Shown one piece after another: positions 31,936 to 44,134 of a stretch of 64,000 bases of DNA. Under the pieces are notes generated by a model, which saw only the letters and a program-made list of their open reading frames with translations, did not search any database and had not been told where the DNA came from. Within the stretch, counting starts at the first letter, position 1; each line of letters opens with the position of its first letter. The stretch is from positions 14,885,434 to 14,949,433 of the forward strand of contig CM067365.1 of assembly GCA_034401795.1 (NCBI GenBank), in the 5' to 3' direction. A program made the translations under genes and the position numbers. This DNA is from Chaetoderma sp. LZ-2023a (taxonomy: Eukaryota; Mollusca; Caudofoveata; Chaetodermatida; Chaetodermatidae).

Positions 31936-32276
31936 AATGGACCTTTCCATTTTTAGTTATGCTCCGCCCATCACTAGCTAAGCTCCACCCACACCTCGCC
32001 GTGTTGGGATTGATTGATCCCCAAATGTCCTAGCTATCAATTTCCTGAAAACTATACAGGGAAGCTGTGGAATATTGCACCCAGTCAAATTAGTTTCAAA
32101 ATATTCAGCAGAATATTTATTAAATAGTAAAAGCAAACAATTTGTACAACAAAGCATAGACCGTCTTCAATATGCGATCGTGACGTACTTATCGACGTCA
32201 TTCATGATGTCATTGTACACATCACACAGTTCATTACGACGTCATATGATGGGTCGGTACTCTGGAAAGGTGAATT
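31936..32276 (+). mobile_element. H3 MITE with deleted core arm
   Basis: The left terminus AATGGACCTTTCCATTTT (31936) and right terminus GGAAAGGTGAATT (32264-32276) are recognisable. The left arm of the hairpin core is mostly deleted (GTGGAATATTGCACCCAG at about 32066), so the foldback is lost. Confidence 0.8.
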
Positions 32277-32340
32277 ATCTCGAGCGCCTGACATAATTAT
32301 CTCGAGCGCTTGACATAATTATCTCGAGCTTTCAGTATGT
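32272..32340 (+). repeat. 22-bp tandem repeat split by the H3 MITE
   Basis: TCTCGAGCGCTTGACATAAT-like units occur three times after the MITE (32276-32325). A related unit, TCTCTAGCGCTTGACATAAT, lies directly before it (31918-31937). The MITE appears to have inserted between units, or the unit was copied as flank. Confidence 0.75.
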
Positions 32341-33250
32341 TCCTGTCTTCAAATGAAAAAGGACGCGAGATAATTTTTTCATACAAATGAGATTTGTATA
32401 TGGTTAGAATCTACACTAAGCATAGATGCTAACCTATAGTGTTAATTTGTTGGCAAAATCTTATTAATGGGGAAATATTTTGATTTAAGTTTGAATAATA
32501 CATGTATTCCCTATGGGGCAGACCCCTGTTACATAAAACATAAAAAGGACGTGATTTGAATTTTGACAAGATTATTATAATTTGCATCATTAGAAAGCTA
32601 ATAGATTTTACTTCATGGCCATATGTGTTAAATTCTAAACAAATCATAAATACAACCGGTAAATGTCGATCTTAGAAACCTCGCCTGTTTATTTCACAGT
32701 AAATATCTGGGCAAGTCATACTGCCAAACTAGCGCATGCGCACTGAGATTTTGTCTCCATTGTTGAGCATGCTTATCTGAGTTTTAAGTAAAACTGTAAA
32801 GTATATTAGAACACGTATTAATATAACTGGCGATATAAATAGAACAAAATATAAACCATTGAGCCTGCAATGTATATATGAGCGAGTGTTTCTATTCCAG
32901 TTTACATGTAGAGATCGTCCGTGTGTGCATTGCGTGTAACATCGCTTATTGGTCTAAGTAGCTCTTTTTGAACATTTTCTATTCTGGTGGTAATGCACTG
33001 TGGCACATTATTATAAACAACATCAGAGTATTCACCAACAGCGGCAGCAGCAGCATGGCACCGCCTGAACCACTCTACAGTTTCTACTCATTCGGGTAAC
33101 TTCAATACAAGTTGGTGCTGGATTGGGGATTTATATTTTTTATTGTAACATATATGTACAATGGGATTGGGGACAAGTTCTATCGGCGTAGAGACGCCCT
33201 CTCCCTACAGAATTATAAATTGGCAACGGAAGAAAATATATAATATATAT
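32341..33250. other. Intergenic, nothing recognised
   Basis: AT-rich, no supportable ORF. Confidence 0.4.
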
Positions 33251-33259
33251 CTAACACAT

Positions 33260-33315
33260 ATTGTGAGGGAGAAGAAGAGAGAGGGAGAGAGAGAGCGCGC
33301 GCGAGAGGTGGGGAG

Positions 33316-33393
<78 letters not shown>

Positions 33394-33426
33394 GGTAGCG
33401 AGAGAGAGGAAGGAAGCGAGAGAGAG

Positions 33427-33489
<63 letters not shown>

Positions 33490-33614
33490 AGGGTGAGAGA
33501 GAGAGAGAGAGAGACAGAGAGAGAGAAGTGAGAGTGAGAGAGCGAGCGAGAGAGAGAGAGAGCGCTGGAAAGAGAGAGGGGGGGGAGAGAAAGAGAGAGA
33601 GAAAGATAGAGAGA

Positions 33615-33645
<31 letters not shown>

Positions 33646-33907
33646 AGAGAGAGAGTGTGCGAGAGAGAGAGAGTGTGCGAGAGAGAGAGAGAGTGCGAGA
33701 GAGAGAGAGTGCGAGAGAGAGAGAGAGAGAGTGCGAGAGAAGGGGGGGGGGGGGGGGGGGACCAGAGGGGAAGAGTGGGGAGAGGAAGCGAGAGAGAGAG
33801 GAACAAGAGAACGAGAGAGATTGTGTGTGTGCGTGCGTGCGTGGTTCCGTGAGTGGTTATGTGCGTGCGTGCGTGCGTGAGAGAGAGAGAGAGAGAGGGT
33901 GAAACAG

Positions 33908-33952
<45 letters not shown>

Positions 33953-34333
33953 TGTGTGTGCGTGCGTGAGAGAGAGGGGGGGGGGGGGGGGGGAGAGCGA
34001 GCGAAGGCGGGTATAGAAACAGGAAGAAACGGGGAACGTCATAGAGACATGGGAGATAGATAAATAGGAAAGTACTGAGTACACTGAGAACTAAGAAGTA
34101 GTGTGTGCGTGTGTGCACCCGCACACGCATATTTGCATGCGCGTTTATACGTGAGCGAGTGTGTGCGTGCGCGCGCGAGTAAGGGGGTAGGCGAGGGAGG
34201 GAGCGCGTGAGCACGTGGATCTGAGTAAGAATGAGCGAGAATGAGTGTGAGTGAGTGAGCGAGCGTGCGTGCGTGCGTGCGTGAGAGGGGAGGGAGCGAG
34301 GCAGGGAGAGAGAAAGAGAGAGAGAGAGAGAGA

Positions 34334-34374
<41 letters not shown>

Positions 34375-34375
34375 C
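33260..34375 (+). repeat. Compound (GA)n/(GT)n microsatellite, over 1 kb
   Basis: Alternating pure (GA)n, (GT)n, (GAGTGC)n and poly-G tracts. Long Ser/Leu and Arg/Glu readings on both strands come from the repeat. Confidence 0.95.
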
Positions 34376-34595
34376 ACAGTCAGATGTTTGGCATTATACA
34401 AAAAAAAAATATTTGCATGAATTAAATGAATAATAATAATACTAATAATAATAATAGCAAATTTTGACAGCAATGAAATAACTCGTCTATTAATAACATA
34501 TCATTTTAAAATATCATTGCGGAATATGGGAGGAGACCGGCAGAAAGTTGTCAACAAGTGTGCTCCCTCCCATATACAGGACATATTTGTAGACC

Positions 34596-34889
34596 TCAAA
34601 ATATTCCCGTCTTTCGTATAAAACGATACACTCGCGTCGCCAATTCTATGTTTATCTCCGCAGAATGATTTTCACTCCCATTTAAAATGGTATCTAGCGC
34701 AATACGTAGCCCAAATTGCTGGAAATAGTCCACCAATTGATGTCTTTCTTCTGCCCAATTTGGGCATTCAACGAAAAGGTGATATGACAAGATGTGTCGG
34801 ATAATTATGGTCCAATGTGAACGATTTGGTTGGCCAAAAATATGGTAACTATATAAATCAGCATTTAATTGGCTGTATTTATTTCTCAT
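34596..34889 (-). pseudogene. C-terminal fragment of a non-LTR retrotransposon ORF2
   Basis: A 97-residue minus-strand ORF with LNADLYSYHIFG, HILSYHLFVECPNWAEERHQ and a following helical tail. The HxL...CP...R..L pattern after a short N-x-L-N motif is typical of the region behind the RT in LINE proteins, where zinc-binding cysteines are here partly lost. No RT core is found upstream. Confidence 0.5.
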
Positions 34890-35232
34890 TTTACGCAGAA
34901 TAATATTTTCTTCTCATTTGCCCAGTGAATAGTATGTTGGGATCTTCTGTGAGGAAGTGAGATAAGATTTGCTATTGACGTAATAGTCTGTTTTCATTTA
35001 GTCATCCGGATTATTCCACTGTTCAATAGTACTGGACATGAACGGATTTTGAAATGTTTCACGGCAGTGTCTCGGCATGGTGAAATTTTAAGCATGTCTG
35101 AGATTATACTCTGACACATCACCCACCTTTTCAGAGATAATATCCAGTATATAATCTGGCCTGGCCAATTGCGATGGGCGATTTTGTAAACGGTTATTAT
35201 TTAGATAATAATAAGGATCAAATAAAAAATTT

Positions 35233-35234
35233 TA

Positions 35235-35279
<45 letters not shown>
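35233..35279 (+). repeat. (AAT)n microsatellite
   Basis: About 14 AAT units. Confidence 0.95.
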
Positions 35280-35281
<2 letters not shown>

Positions 35282-35654
35282 CAAGTTTAATGAATTCATA
35301 GATTCCCTAGCAGAATAAAAATTGAGGATACTTTCGTAAGCCTATCACAGATATTTGTTATATTTACCTATATACCAAATTAACCAGCGTAATTAAATGT
35401 GCATCACATTGATGACTGTGTAATGCATCGTTGTGATAGGTAGGTAATAGATTCTTTATACAAAAATATGCATAAATTCCATCGCATCGCATCGCTAGAA
35501 GCACAAAATACATTTACATACGACACGAATTGCATATCGACGCTTAGAAAGTGGGGCAGGTAGTATGGAAGGCCATCACCGCCAAAAATACAAAACTCAA
35601 ACGGAACAGGTTAATTCCAAAAGAACCAGAAAGAAATGCCAAACAATTCAGGCA

Positions 35655-36112
35655 ACGCCGTCAAACAGAACAGACTACGGCCAAACAGAACACACTAATG
35701 TGTCAAACAGAACATGCTATTGTCAAATAGAACAGACTATTGTTAAACAGAACAGGCTATTATTAAACAGAACATACTAATTTGTCAAACAGAACAGGTT
35801 ATTGGCAAACAGAATAGATTATTGTCAAACAGAACAGACAACTACGACCAACAGAACAGACAACTTCGACAAACAGAACAGACAACTACGACAAACAGAA
35901 CAGACCACTACGACAAACAGATCAGACAACTACAACAAACAGAACAGACACCAATGATAAATAAAACAGACAACTAAGGCAAACAGAACAGACATCAATG
36001 GCAAACAGAACAGACATCAATGGCAAACAGAACATACATCAATGACAAACAGAACAGACATCAATGGCAAACAGAACAGACAACAATGGCAAACAGAACA
36101 GAGAACTACGCC
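35655..36112 (+). repeat. About 22-bp minisatellite, AAACAGAACAGAC type
   Basis: AAACAGAACAGA recurs roughly every 20-24 bp over 450 bp, with spacers of CAACTACGAC, CATCAATGGC or TATTGTC. Early units are more variable and the units near 35990-36090 nearly identical. Confidence 0.9.
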
Positions 36113-36226
36113 AAATGACGGCTAAAGTCGAATAAGCTATTTAGTCAAACAAACAGAGGGCGCCACTCGTCTCTATCCAAGGGAAGATAACTCTTCACTA
36201 TCGAGCGTTACAACGCCGTTACAATT

Positions 36227-36418
36227 ATGGCGACAAATACACACACAAATACACTCGATGACGCAGTACAATTGTTAAACCATGCTGTGTCTCTGCTAAA
36301 TAGATCAATTGCCAGCGATGGGGTTTGGAACTGTGTCTGTTACAAGGCACAACAGCGTAGCAACGCCTGTGACAGTGGCGACAGTCGATGCCGATCCGAC
36401 GCCGATTATTCAGAAGAG
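36227..36418 (+). CDS. Possible first exon, unknown protein
   Basis: ATG 36227 (preceded by ACAATTATGGCG) opens a 64-codon frame, LDDAVQLLNHAVSLLNRS, of helical character. A GTAAGT donor-like site lies at 36418-36423, just before the TAA. No continuing exon was found, so this is weak. An alternative frame through 36309-36420 also looks compositionally protein-like. Confidence 0.25.
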
Positions 36419-36423
36419 TAAGT

Positions 36424-37200
36424 ACAAATGTAATACACGCGGCGAGTACCGTATTATTGTTATTCGTTGCATCGCCGTACTTGATGACCTCGGGACGTTT
36501 TAGGTCATCTGTTGCCTTCCAACCCTAAAACGCAACACAATGCAACCATACAAGACACTTTTCATAGGCGTCGGTTAGTAGGGGGTGGGGGACGGTGTTG
36601 GGGTTTAGGCGATGTTTCATCGAGTGTGAAGTAAAATGCGGTCAGACCTCTCTGTAGCGACCACCTGTTTTGAGTAGGGGGTGGGTGGGTGGGTTGGCGT
36701 CAAAGGAGTGTGGCTCTTTAAGATGGATGGGCATAGCGCCAAAAAAACTACCATCTTTTGATCCCTAAAGCTATTTAGCAAGGAACTTGTTTTAATAAAT
36801 TCCTTTCGGCCGTTTTTTATGGCCTACATGTATATTGTGGACGTTATATACGCAGGTTTAGGTGTACAATAATAAGACAGGATTTTAACGTTTCACAGTA
36901 TGGCGGGGTGGGGCTGAGGTGCGTACTAGTTTTGTTGATAAGTGCCTGATCTGGGTCATGTTTATTACACGGAATTAGCAAAACATTAGCCCACAAATAA
37001 AGTTTTATATTAGATAGTGAAGCCTTATTTAGATTTGTGGGGACCATGGACAAAGAATTAGTAGGGGTGGGGGAGCTGGGACTGGGGTCGTCCCTCAGAA
37101 AATCTTTGAAATGAAATCCAGATGCACTGAGACGGAGAATGCAGTTCTGGCGTGAAATATGGAGCTTCCGTTTGCTGTAAAATTATTTTATTTTGTGAAT
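36424..37200. other. Intergenic, nothing recognised
   Basis: G-rich stretches and a CTTTAAGATGGATGGG motif (36716-36731) shared with 10936 (CTTTAAGACGGATGGG), indicating a dispersed repeat. Confidence 0.35.
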
Positions 37201-37204
37201 TTTT

Positions 37205-37560
37205 AGCTCAACTTTACGAGCTCAACTTTTCTTTTTATATCTCATGTTTGATTAATTATACTGAACCCAAACTTGGGCACACGCTTCCTTATAATGACAC
37301 GCCATCACAAACTGATCTTGAGGTCAGAAGGTTAAAGGTCAATGTCACTGATCTTGGGAGAAATCTGGGGGGTTTTCAACTTTAACATTTCTCCGTTTAG
37401 CTCAACTTTTCTATTTATAGGTCCCTATCTCATATTTGGTTACTCATACTGGACCCAAACTGGGACATCTGCCTCCTTATAATACGGCATCACACAATGA
37501 TATTGGGGGCAAAGGGTCAAAAGTCATGGTCATTGATACGCATGTCGACCATCTGTCATT
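37205..37560 (+). repeat. Two units of the AGGTCA-rich satellite family
   Basis: Units begin AGCTCAACTTT and continue with ACCCAAACTTGGGCACACGC, then GAGGTCAGAAGGTTAAAGGT and GTCACTGATCTTGG. They are related to the longer array at 58.5-60.2 kb. Confidence 0.75.
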
Positions 37561-37799
37561 CGTCGTCCGTCCGTCTACCTTTGTTTACAAACGCTACTCC
37601 TCATTAACCGGGCTTCAGAATGTGTATGCAGAATTTAGATTGTTCAATCTTCGTGCTGAAAATCTTAGATTTTATGAAAAATTTACCGGAAATTGTCAAA
37701 GCACTATTCATAATTAATTCGCGAGTTCGTTAGAACGTTTTGACGACGCATGCGCGTTACGACCAAGAGCGAGTGTGTACTTTTAGTATACCGAGTTGG

Positions 37800-37993
37800 T
37801 ACTATTTAATCCTTAAAATTGATTTCCCCCTTCAAATTATGCTCTAAATATAGAAATAACGTCGTAATCGCGTATATATATATAGCCAGATAATCAGTGA
37901 TTTGTGTACACGTGGCTTACTACGTCATCTACACATCTATATCTATAGTAATATTTAGATAATTGTGTACACGTAAGCAAATTCTGATTGGTT
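37800..37993 (+). repeat. Dispersed repeat, copy 1
   Basis: The segment with AACGTCGTAATCGCGT, TATATAGCCA, AATCAGTGA and ATATTTAGATAATTGTGTAC, ending ATTCTGATTGGTTGA, recurs at 63805-64000. hAT-2 has inserted immediately after it. Confidence 0.85.
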
Positions 37994-38661
37994 GAGGCAG
38001 CTAGGGGCGGATTATCCACGAGGCTAACGAGGCAGTAGCCTAGGGCCTCGCACTAGAAGGGGGGCCTCGCACTTGGACCAACACAAAAAAAAATTGTGTT
38101 TTCTTTTTCTTTAGGCAAGCTACATAACGCAACGAAGAGACACTCGGTCAATATCTCCAAAATAGATTATTGCGTTATCATGGCCTTATCTCAGTGACCT
38201 ATGTTATTTTGTTTATAGTCTCGTTGTATTGTAAAAATATCGATTGTAACAATGCTCGAGCGGCCGAGCCGAGTTACCCGAGTAGACTAAACAAACGTGA
38301 TGGCGTGACGCACACATGGAAAGTAATATTTGTTGCCTCAGTGAATCAGTGGAAGCGGTCCGAAGCAATGGTAAACGTTTTTTGATCGGGAATCAATAGG
38401 CCTACATTCAGTCATTCATTGATTCTCATAGTCATACTGTGGATAGCCGAGTCTTTTTCGTAAAATTTAAAGAAAGGCAAGGTAGGAAGAAACATTGTTA
38501 CAATGTTACTGACTAAATTAAAGCTACGTTGTCACGCTTGGCTATATGAATATTTTTTACAAATTGTAAATTGTATATTACACCCTTGCATCTATCTGGT
38601 CAATACTATATACCTTAATATACCCAAACAATGTCCGTTTGGGTAAAACGTATAATTTTAA

Positions 38662-38871
38662 CCCTTTCGCCGAATAATCTATGAAAACCGAAATTAATTA
38701 TTATATACGAAACATTACATATTCTATTGAATATTTAGAAAATAATTTTACTGGAAGCCGTTGCTGCCTTATGCAGCAACGATTTCCAGTCATATTAGTT
38801 TCAAGTTATTCAACAGATTTCCTGTATGCTAGTTTTGTAATTTAGGTGCAAGGAATGTATCACTGAAAGGG
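38662..38871. mobile_element. H2 MITE with perfect TTAA flanks, nested in hAT-2
   Basis: TTAA flanks lie at 38658-38661 and 38872-38875. Termini are CCCTTTCGCC and CACTGAAAGGG. The interior is the shared core, with arms ATTGAATATTTAGAAAATAA and TTAGTTTCAAGTTATTCAA meeting at GTTGCTGCCTTATGCAGCAAC. Confidence 0.9.
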
Positions 38872-39084
38872 TTAAAGAATTGGTAAATCTGTTCTTCGCA
38901 TTTCACTCTGGCGAAGTGAATTAGCAAATGTTTAAAAGATTGTAAGCTTTTCCCTATCAAATGTAAGCGTGTTAATTAAACAGCCCCCCCCCCCCCCATT
39001 ACCCATTATTATATAAATCAATAGTATGCCAAAAATAAAAATTTGAATTTTTTAGCTCACCTGGTATAACGCCAGGTGACGATG

Positions 39085-39086
<2 letters not shown>

Positions 39087-39158
<72 letters not shown>

Positions 39159-39174
39159 TTATATATATATATAC
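39087..39174 (+). repeat. (AT)n microsatellite
   Basis: About 35 uninterrupted AT units followed by short variants. Confidence 0.95.
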
Positions 39175-39366
39175 GCCAGTCAAGACTGTTTAGACTGACA
39201 TATATGTATCCATCGACCATCAGTGCAAGGCCGAGTGGTTTATTGACCATCTTTCTGGATTTTTACAGATGTAGTTATGGCCCATGGGTACTCTACAAAG
39301 ACAATGCACATTATGCACAGGCACATATAGGCTTTTACTAGAAATCTGTACTTGTTTCGTTGCAGT

Positions 39367-41870
39367 ATGAGTGGCCGTGCGCATGATGCTGGGCGACACT
39401 TTCAAGGCGAAAAAAACAAAAGAACAAAACACAGCAAAACAGTTGGAATCCATGACACAGTTGGGACAATATTTTCCATCTACAACCACAGGTCGTGCAA
39501 CATTAGACAGCACAATGTCAAACAATGATATCCCCTTTGATCAATCGCAGCACGCTGAATCTGATAGTGATGAAACTCCCTCAACAGATGATCCCAATAG
39601 CAATGCATCCACCAATCCTGTGACTGATGTACAAACAATAGAAACTGTTTCAACCGTATCTTCATCAGAAACTAATTTTTATACCAAGTACTGATCCGGC
39701 CACCTGGGACTCCTGGGAGATTAATGAGAATACTTGAAAATACCTTTCAATTATCCAGCCATGTCAGAATATAGAGGTGGATTTTAAGCTGACATCAGGA
39801 AGGGTTTATGATAGCCATACACGCTACTTGAATAAAAGTCTATTTTTCCGAAAGCTACCTAATAAGGAGTTGGTTAAGAGGTGATGGTTGCTATATTCCG
39901 AGAGTACAGAATGTGTGTATTGCTACGTGTGTAAAGCTTTTTCCCACACCCAGAACCTTTTCACAACCGGCTTTAATGATTGGAAAAACAGCTGTAGAGT
40001 ATTGGAACATGAAAATAGTAGATCGTGATAAGATATCTGCTTGTTTAAAGTTACGACACATACAAGGACGGATCGATACTGGTCTCTCAGAACAATTAGA
40101 AGAAGAATATAATTACTGGAAGAAAGTTTTGTACCGAGTTGTGAGCGTGATAAGGTTTTTGAGTGAACGTGGTCTGGCGTTTCGAGGTCATGACGAAAGA
40201 ATAGGATTCCATCACAATGATAATTTTCTTGGGATCATAGAACTATTAGCACAGTTTGACACATTTTTGGCAGATCACATTGCACGATATGGAAAGGCAG
40301 GAAAGGGGAAACCCACATATCTCTCGTCTACCATATGCGATGATTTTATTGACGTGATGGGCAAATTTCTTCTCAGAAATCATAACAGAGGTAAAATCAG
40401 CCAAATATTACTATTAGCAATGACTCGACTCCTGACATATCACATGTCGACCAACTCACATTCATAATACGTTATGTACAAACAAGTGGCGATGTGGTTG
40501 AGCGTTTTGAGGGATTCATACTGATGCATGGACATAAAGCAGAAACATTGACAAATGCGGTGCTTGAAGTGCTTGATAAATTAGGCTTGAAAATCGCAGA
40601 CTGTAGAGGTCAAGCTTACGATAATGCATCTAACATGCCGGGAAAGTACACAGGTGTACAGGTTCGTATCAAATCAATCAACCCACTCGCTGAATTCGTA
40701 CCTTGTTCAGCACATTCACTTAATCTAGTTGGGATAACAACAGCAGAATGCTGTGTCAATGCTATCTCTTTTTGGGGGCTCATTGCCTGCATATACAACT
40801 TTTTCTCTGCATCAACACATCGTTGGGAAATGTTAACTAATACTGTGACTGATTTGGTCGTTAAAAATCTATCTGAAACACGTTGGTCTGCTAGACATGA
40901 CGCTGTCTCTGCTCTAAGGAAGGAATACATACCGATTCTAGCGCTACTACGATCCATATCCGATAATGAGGACGAAAACTACACGGTCAGAGGCACGACA
41001 ACTCTGCAAAAAACTAGAATGCCTGGAAACAGCAATACTCATCTTTGTGTGGGATTCTCTTTTAGAACGAGTCAACGCTACTAGCAAGTCTCCACAGAAC
41101 CCGAAGCTACACATATCTGCCATCTCAGAATTGTATGATAGTTTGCTTGATTATGTATCTAAAATGAGGGATAGATACAATGAGTGTGAATGTGCCGCCG
41201 TGGAATGTGTAGGCCAGTATGTTGATACATATCAAGCAGAAACCACGCGAAAAGTAAAGAGAAAGCGACAATTTGGCAATCTACAACTGCTGATATCAGT
41301 TTACCACCAAAAGAGAAATTCCGTACTGAAACATTTTTGGTCATCATTGATTCACTCATAATCGAGTTACGCCGTCGAAAGCAATCGTACGAAATATTGA
41401 TGAACAGATTTGGTTTCATTGGTTCCATGCATAGTTTATCAGATTCTGAACTGATAAAATCGACTAACATGTTACGGGACATATACACAGAGGATCTTGA
41501 AGAAACATTCCCTGATGAGTTATTACATTTCAGCTGTTTTTATTGGCAAACCAATGGCGACCAGCTAATATCACCATCTGAAGTTCTCTCAGTGATTTAT
41601 GACACTAACTCAGATATATCTGCAACATTTCTAAATGTTGCAATTGCCTGTAGAATTTATCTCACTTTACCTGCAAGTAATGCAGAGGGTGAGAGATCGT
41701 TTTCCACACTAACACGGCTGAAGAGCAATCTCAGGTCAACATTGCTACAAGGGAAAATGACCAGTCTCGCTCTATTAACCAGTCACCCTGAACTAACTCA
41801 TAAACTTAACTTTGACAAAATTGTCCATGACTTTGCCAGCCTCAAATCACGCATAAAGGCATTCACTTAG
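39367..41870 (+). pseudogene. hAT-2 transposase, multiple stops and frameshifts
   Basis: Segments in order are an N-terminal basic stretch AKKTKEQNTAKQLESM; a TTF-type finger region (about 39790-40015) reading FFRKLPNKELVKR, an in-frame TGA, then YSESTECVYCYVCKAF and GFNDWKNS; FLSERGLAFRGHDER (about 40159-40203); a core with DCRGQAYDNASNM (about 40600) and CSAHSLNL; and a C-terminal dimerisation part with LTLPASNAEGERSFSTL (about 41662-41712), stop at 41868-41870. At least four phase changes and one stop make it inactive. Its ends and TTF type resemble hAT-1, but the proteins are clearly different families. Confidence 0.9.
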
Positions 41871-42123
41871 CAATAAGTGCTGCATGGCTCCTCCAGATTT
41901 GGTGAGTTATATTTACATTTACTGTTCAGTTGTTAAAAACTCCATTTTGTCTGCTATAAAGCCCATAATAATTCACTAAAATGATGTCAAATATACGTCA
42001 GATTGCACCACAGAGCATCTAGATTTAAAAAAATTCCAGGGAATGCCCCCCCCCCCCCCCGGACCACCCACATGGTATTGTGCCTAGGGTCTCGCACAAC
42101 CTTATTCCGCCACTGGAGGCAGC

Positions 42124-43748
42124 CAGTTCTGAAGTTTCAATAAGTATAAAAGGGGATGATTTCAGTAGATCAGGAGCATCGTCGGCCGTGGGGGGGGGGG
42201 GGGGCCGAGAGGTGTCCACAGTGTGGGACCTTGACGAACCACCCAGAATACCGAAGACCGATACCTATATCTTCTCGGTTCCTGAAGGTTTTCAGCTCAG
42301 CTCGCACCGTCAATTTTGCAAGCTCTCAGACGGCTGTCCGGGGCAAAATAAGAACTAAAATTATGCTCCTCTTTATCTAATATCTATAAAGGAACTGTTA
42401 TGCGGTGAAATGCAATTCTACGTGATGTAGAGCAGCTATGTTCCTAGGTGGATGACTCACCGGATCTGCCAACCATGCCGAAAAGTAGACTTCAACCGCC
42501 GCATTGCATGTCGTGTGTGTTCATTTAACGTTTTGACCGCCGGTGCGCCACAAGAGCTATTTGACGCGCCCCGCACCGTTAAGCTTCAATAGGTACATGC
42601 ATTAATTACAATCATATAAGTAACCGTCTTTGTTAATGGGTTATGATTAACTTTCTTAAAACTACCGTCGTCGGACAGGAACCTTTCGTCATTACAGCAT
42701 CTATTATGTATGACTTCCAAACCATTTGGTAGACATTACTTACTACTGTGTTGCACTGCCCTGAGTTCGTACCGTTTACAACTTGGAGCCAGCATGTGGG
42801 AACCCTGTTTGCGGAAATCTACATGCGGAGATGTATCCAGCTTTAGGGAACGTGTCGACTCACGTCAAAAGTATAGTGACGTCTCAATTTCAGTAACATA
42901 GTAGCCCGATATGTTAGAATGGCTACTGAATATTCAGGTAACAATACATGGTATCTTTAATTATACAATATTATTTCTGTAAACGTTACTGATGACAAAT
43001 AGGTACCGTACTGGTCCTCGGACCGCATCTTATAATTTCTATAACTGTTTATTACTGTTTATAATTATCCTTGTTTACTGCAAGGTGTTTAGACTAACCG
43101 CACCGTATTAGATCCATCAACCTGTAGTACCGCTGTTCTAATTCAGTTCTAATTCATCGGTATACTATCACTGTTATTTACTTGGTTAGTTAGGTACATG
43201 GCCAGCGGCCATCTTGTTGATATGTTTTGCTTATTTATAGAAAACTTAGGACTACAGTGCGTTAGGAAATACTATACAGCAACATTTATATATGCATCAC
43301 TCTTCCCCCCCCCCCCCCCCCCCGCCACCACACTGAGGTCACTGTCCGTGCTATAGCTCTGTTTAGCCCGGCATGCTACAGACTAAACCTGACTATTCAG
43401 CTCAATAGGATAGGTTTAGTGTGATTAGAGACAATTTCTTCGTTAGAAGACATATAGTGTACGCCTCTTTTGCGGTAATCTAGCCCCGCACCCCGGCAAG
43501 GTTGTGTAAAATTGGCCAACTTACCCATTGGGCCTCATATTTATAAAGTCATTGTCTCTTTCATGTTCCACTAAGCCTTATGGCTTCTTAATTGTTTGGA
43601 TGTCCCTATCCGCACCATGGACTGATCTGACTCTGGGAAATTATGAGCGGTGATGGCCAAGGTACGGTGTCACATACACCTCCCCTGTATCTTCGGATAC
43701 TTAGTAGTTAGTTATCCTTGCCAATGAAGGAAGCACTGCGAACACATT

Positions 43749-43779
<31 letters not shown>

Positions 43780-43888
43780 TTATTATTATTTGATAGGTTG
43801 TTAAGAGTATATTCCTCCCTCACCGCAGTGCATATTGGGCAATTTGAATATAAACCTAATGGCAGGTCAATACTTAGCTCCATAGGAC
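42124..43888. other. Intergenic, poly-C/G runs and (ATT)n
   Basis: Poly-G at 42190-42203, poly-C at 43304-43323, and (ATT)n at 43747-43791. No ORF could be supported. Confidence 0.45.
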
Positions 43889-44134
43889 TTGGTGACAGAC
43901 GAGATGCCCATCTCCACCCAACTCATTGAAATGTCTGGGCAAGATGTTGGAATCTGCCACGCCCTCACGGGAAGGACATTTGCGGTGAATATTCGTCTCT
44001 CTATCCCCACCGTAACGATAGGTCAGTCATCAAAATCTGCTTGTGTTAAAGGTAGCCATTGTCCTGTGATGTTTTATATGGTTACGGAGCAAGGCATCCG
44101 GATTCTGGCCAAGCTCGGATGTCTTGCAAAGTAA
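43889..44134 (+). CDS. Unrecognised ORF, 81 aa
   Basis: An ATG- or GTG-initiated frame with MPISTQLIEMSGQDVG and FAVNIRLSIPTVTIG. Composition is protein-like but no family was recognised, and no splice sites or neighbours support it. It may be part of an unrecognised transposable element running to about 45.6 kb. Confidence 0.2.
   Translation: MVTDEMPISTQLIEMSGQDVGICHALTGRTFAVNIRLSIPTVTIGQSSKSACVKGSHCPVMFYMVTEQGIRILAKLGCLAK

Larger units (their letters stand above)
38002..42115 (+). mobile_element. Complete hAT-family DNA transposon (hAT-2), 4.1 kb
   Basis: The left end TAGGGGCGGATTA (38002) and right end TATTCCGCCACTG (to 42115, degenerate) form inverted repeats; CCTAGGGCCTCGCAC inside the left end is echoed inverted by GTGCCTAGGGTCTCGCAC inside the right. 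The flanking 8-bp direct repeat is GAGGCAGC (37994-38001 and 42116-42123). The transposase is broken. One H2 MITE and an (AT)n tract lie inside. Confidence 0.9.

Noticed and set aside
33213-34473. 333-codon Ser/Leu-rich minus-strand ORF and Arg/Glu-rich plus-strand ORFs
   Set aside because: They coincide fully with (GA)n and (GT)n microsatellites, which lack stops by composition.
35655-36112. CRISPR-like regular repeats
   Set aside because: The 22-bp units are contiguous and degenerate without unique spacers; the genome is animal-like.
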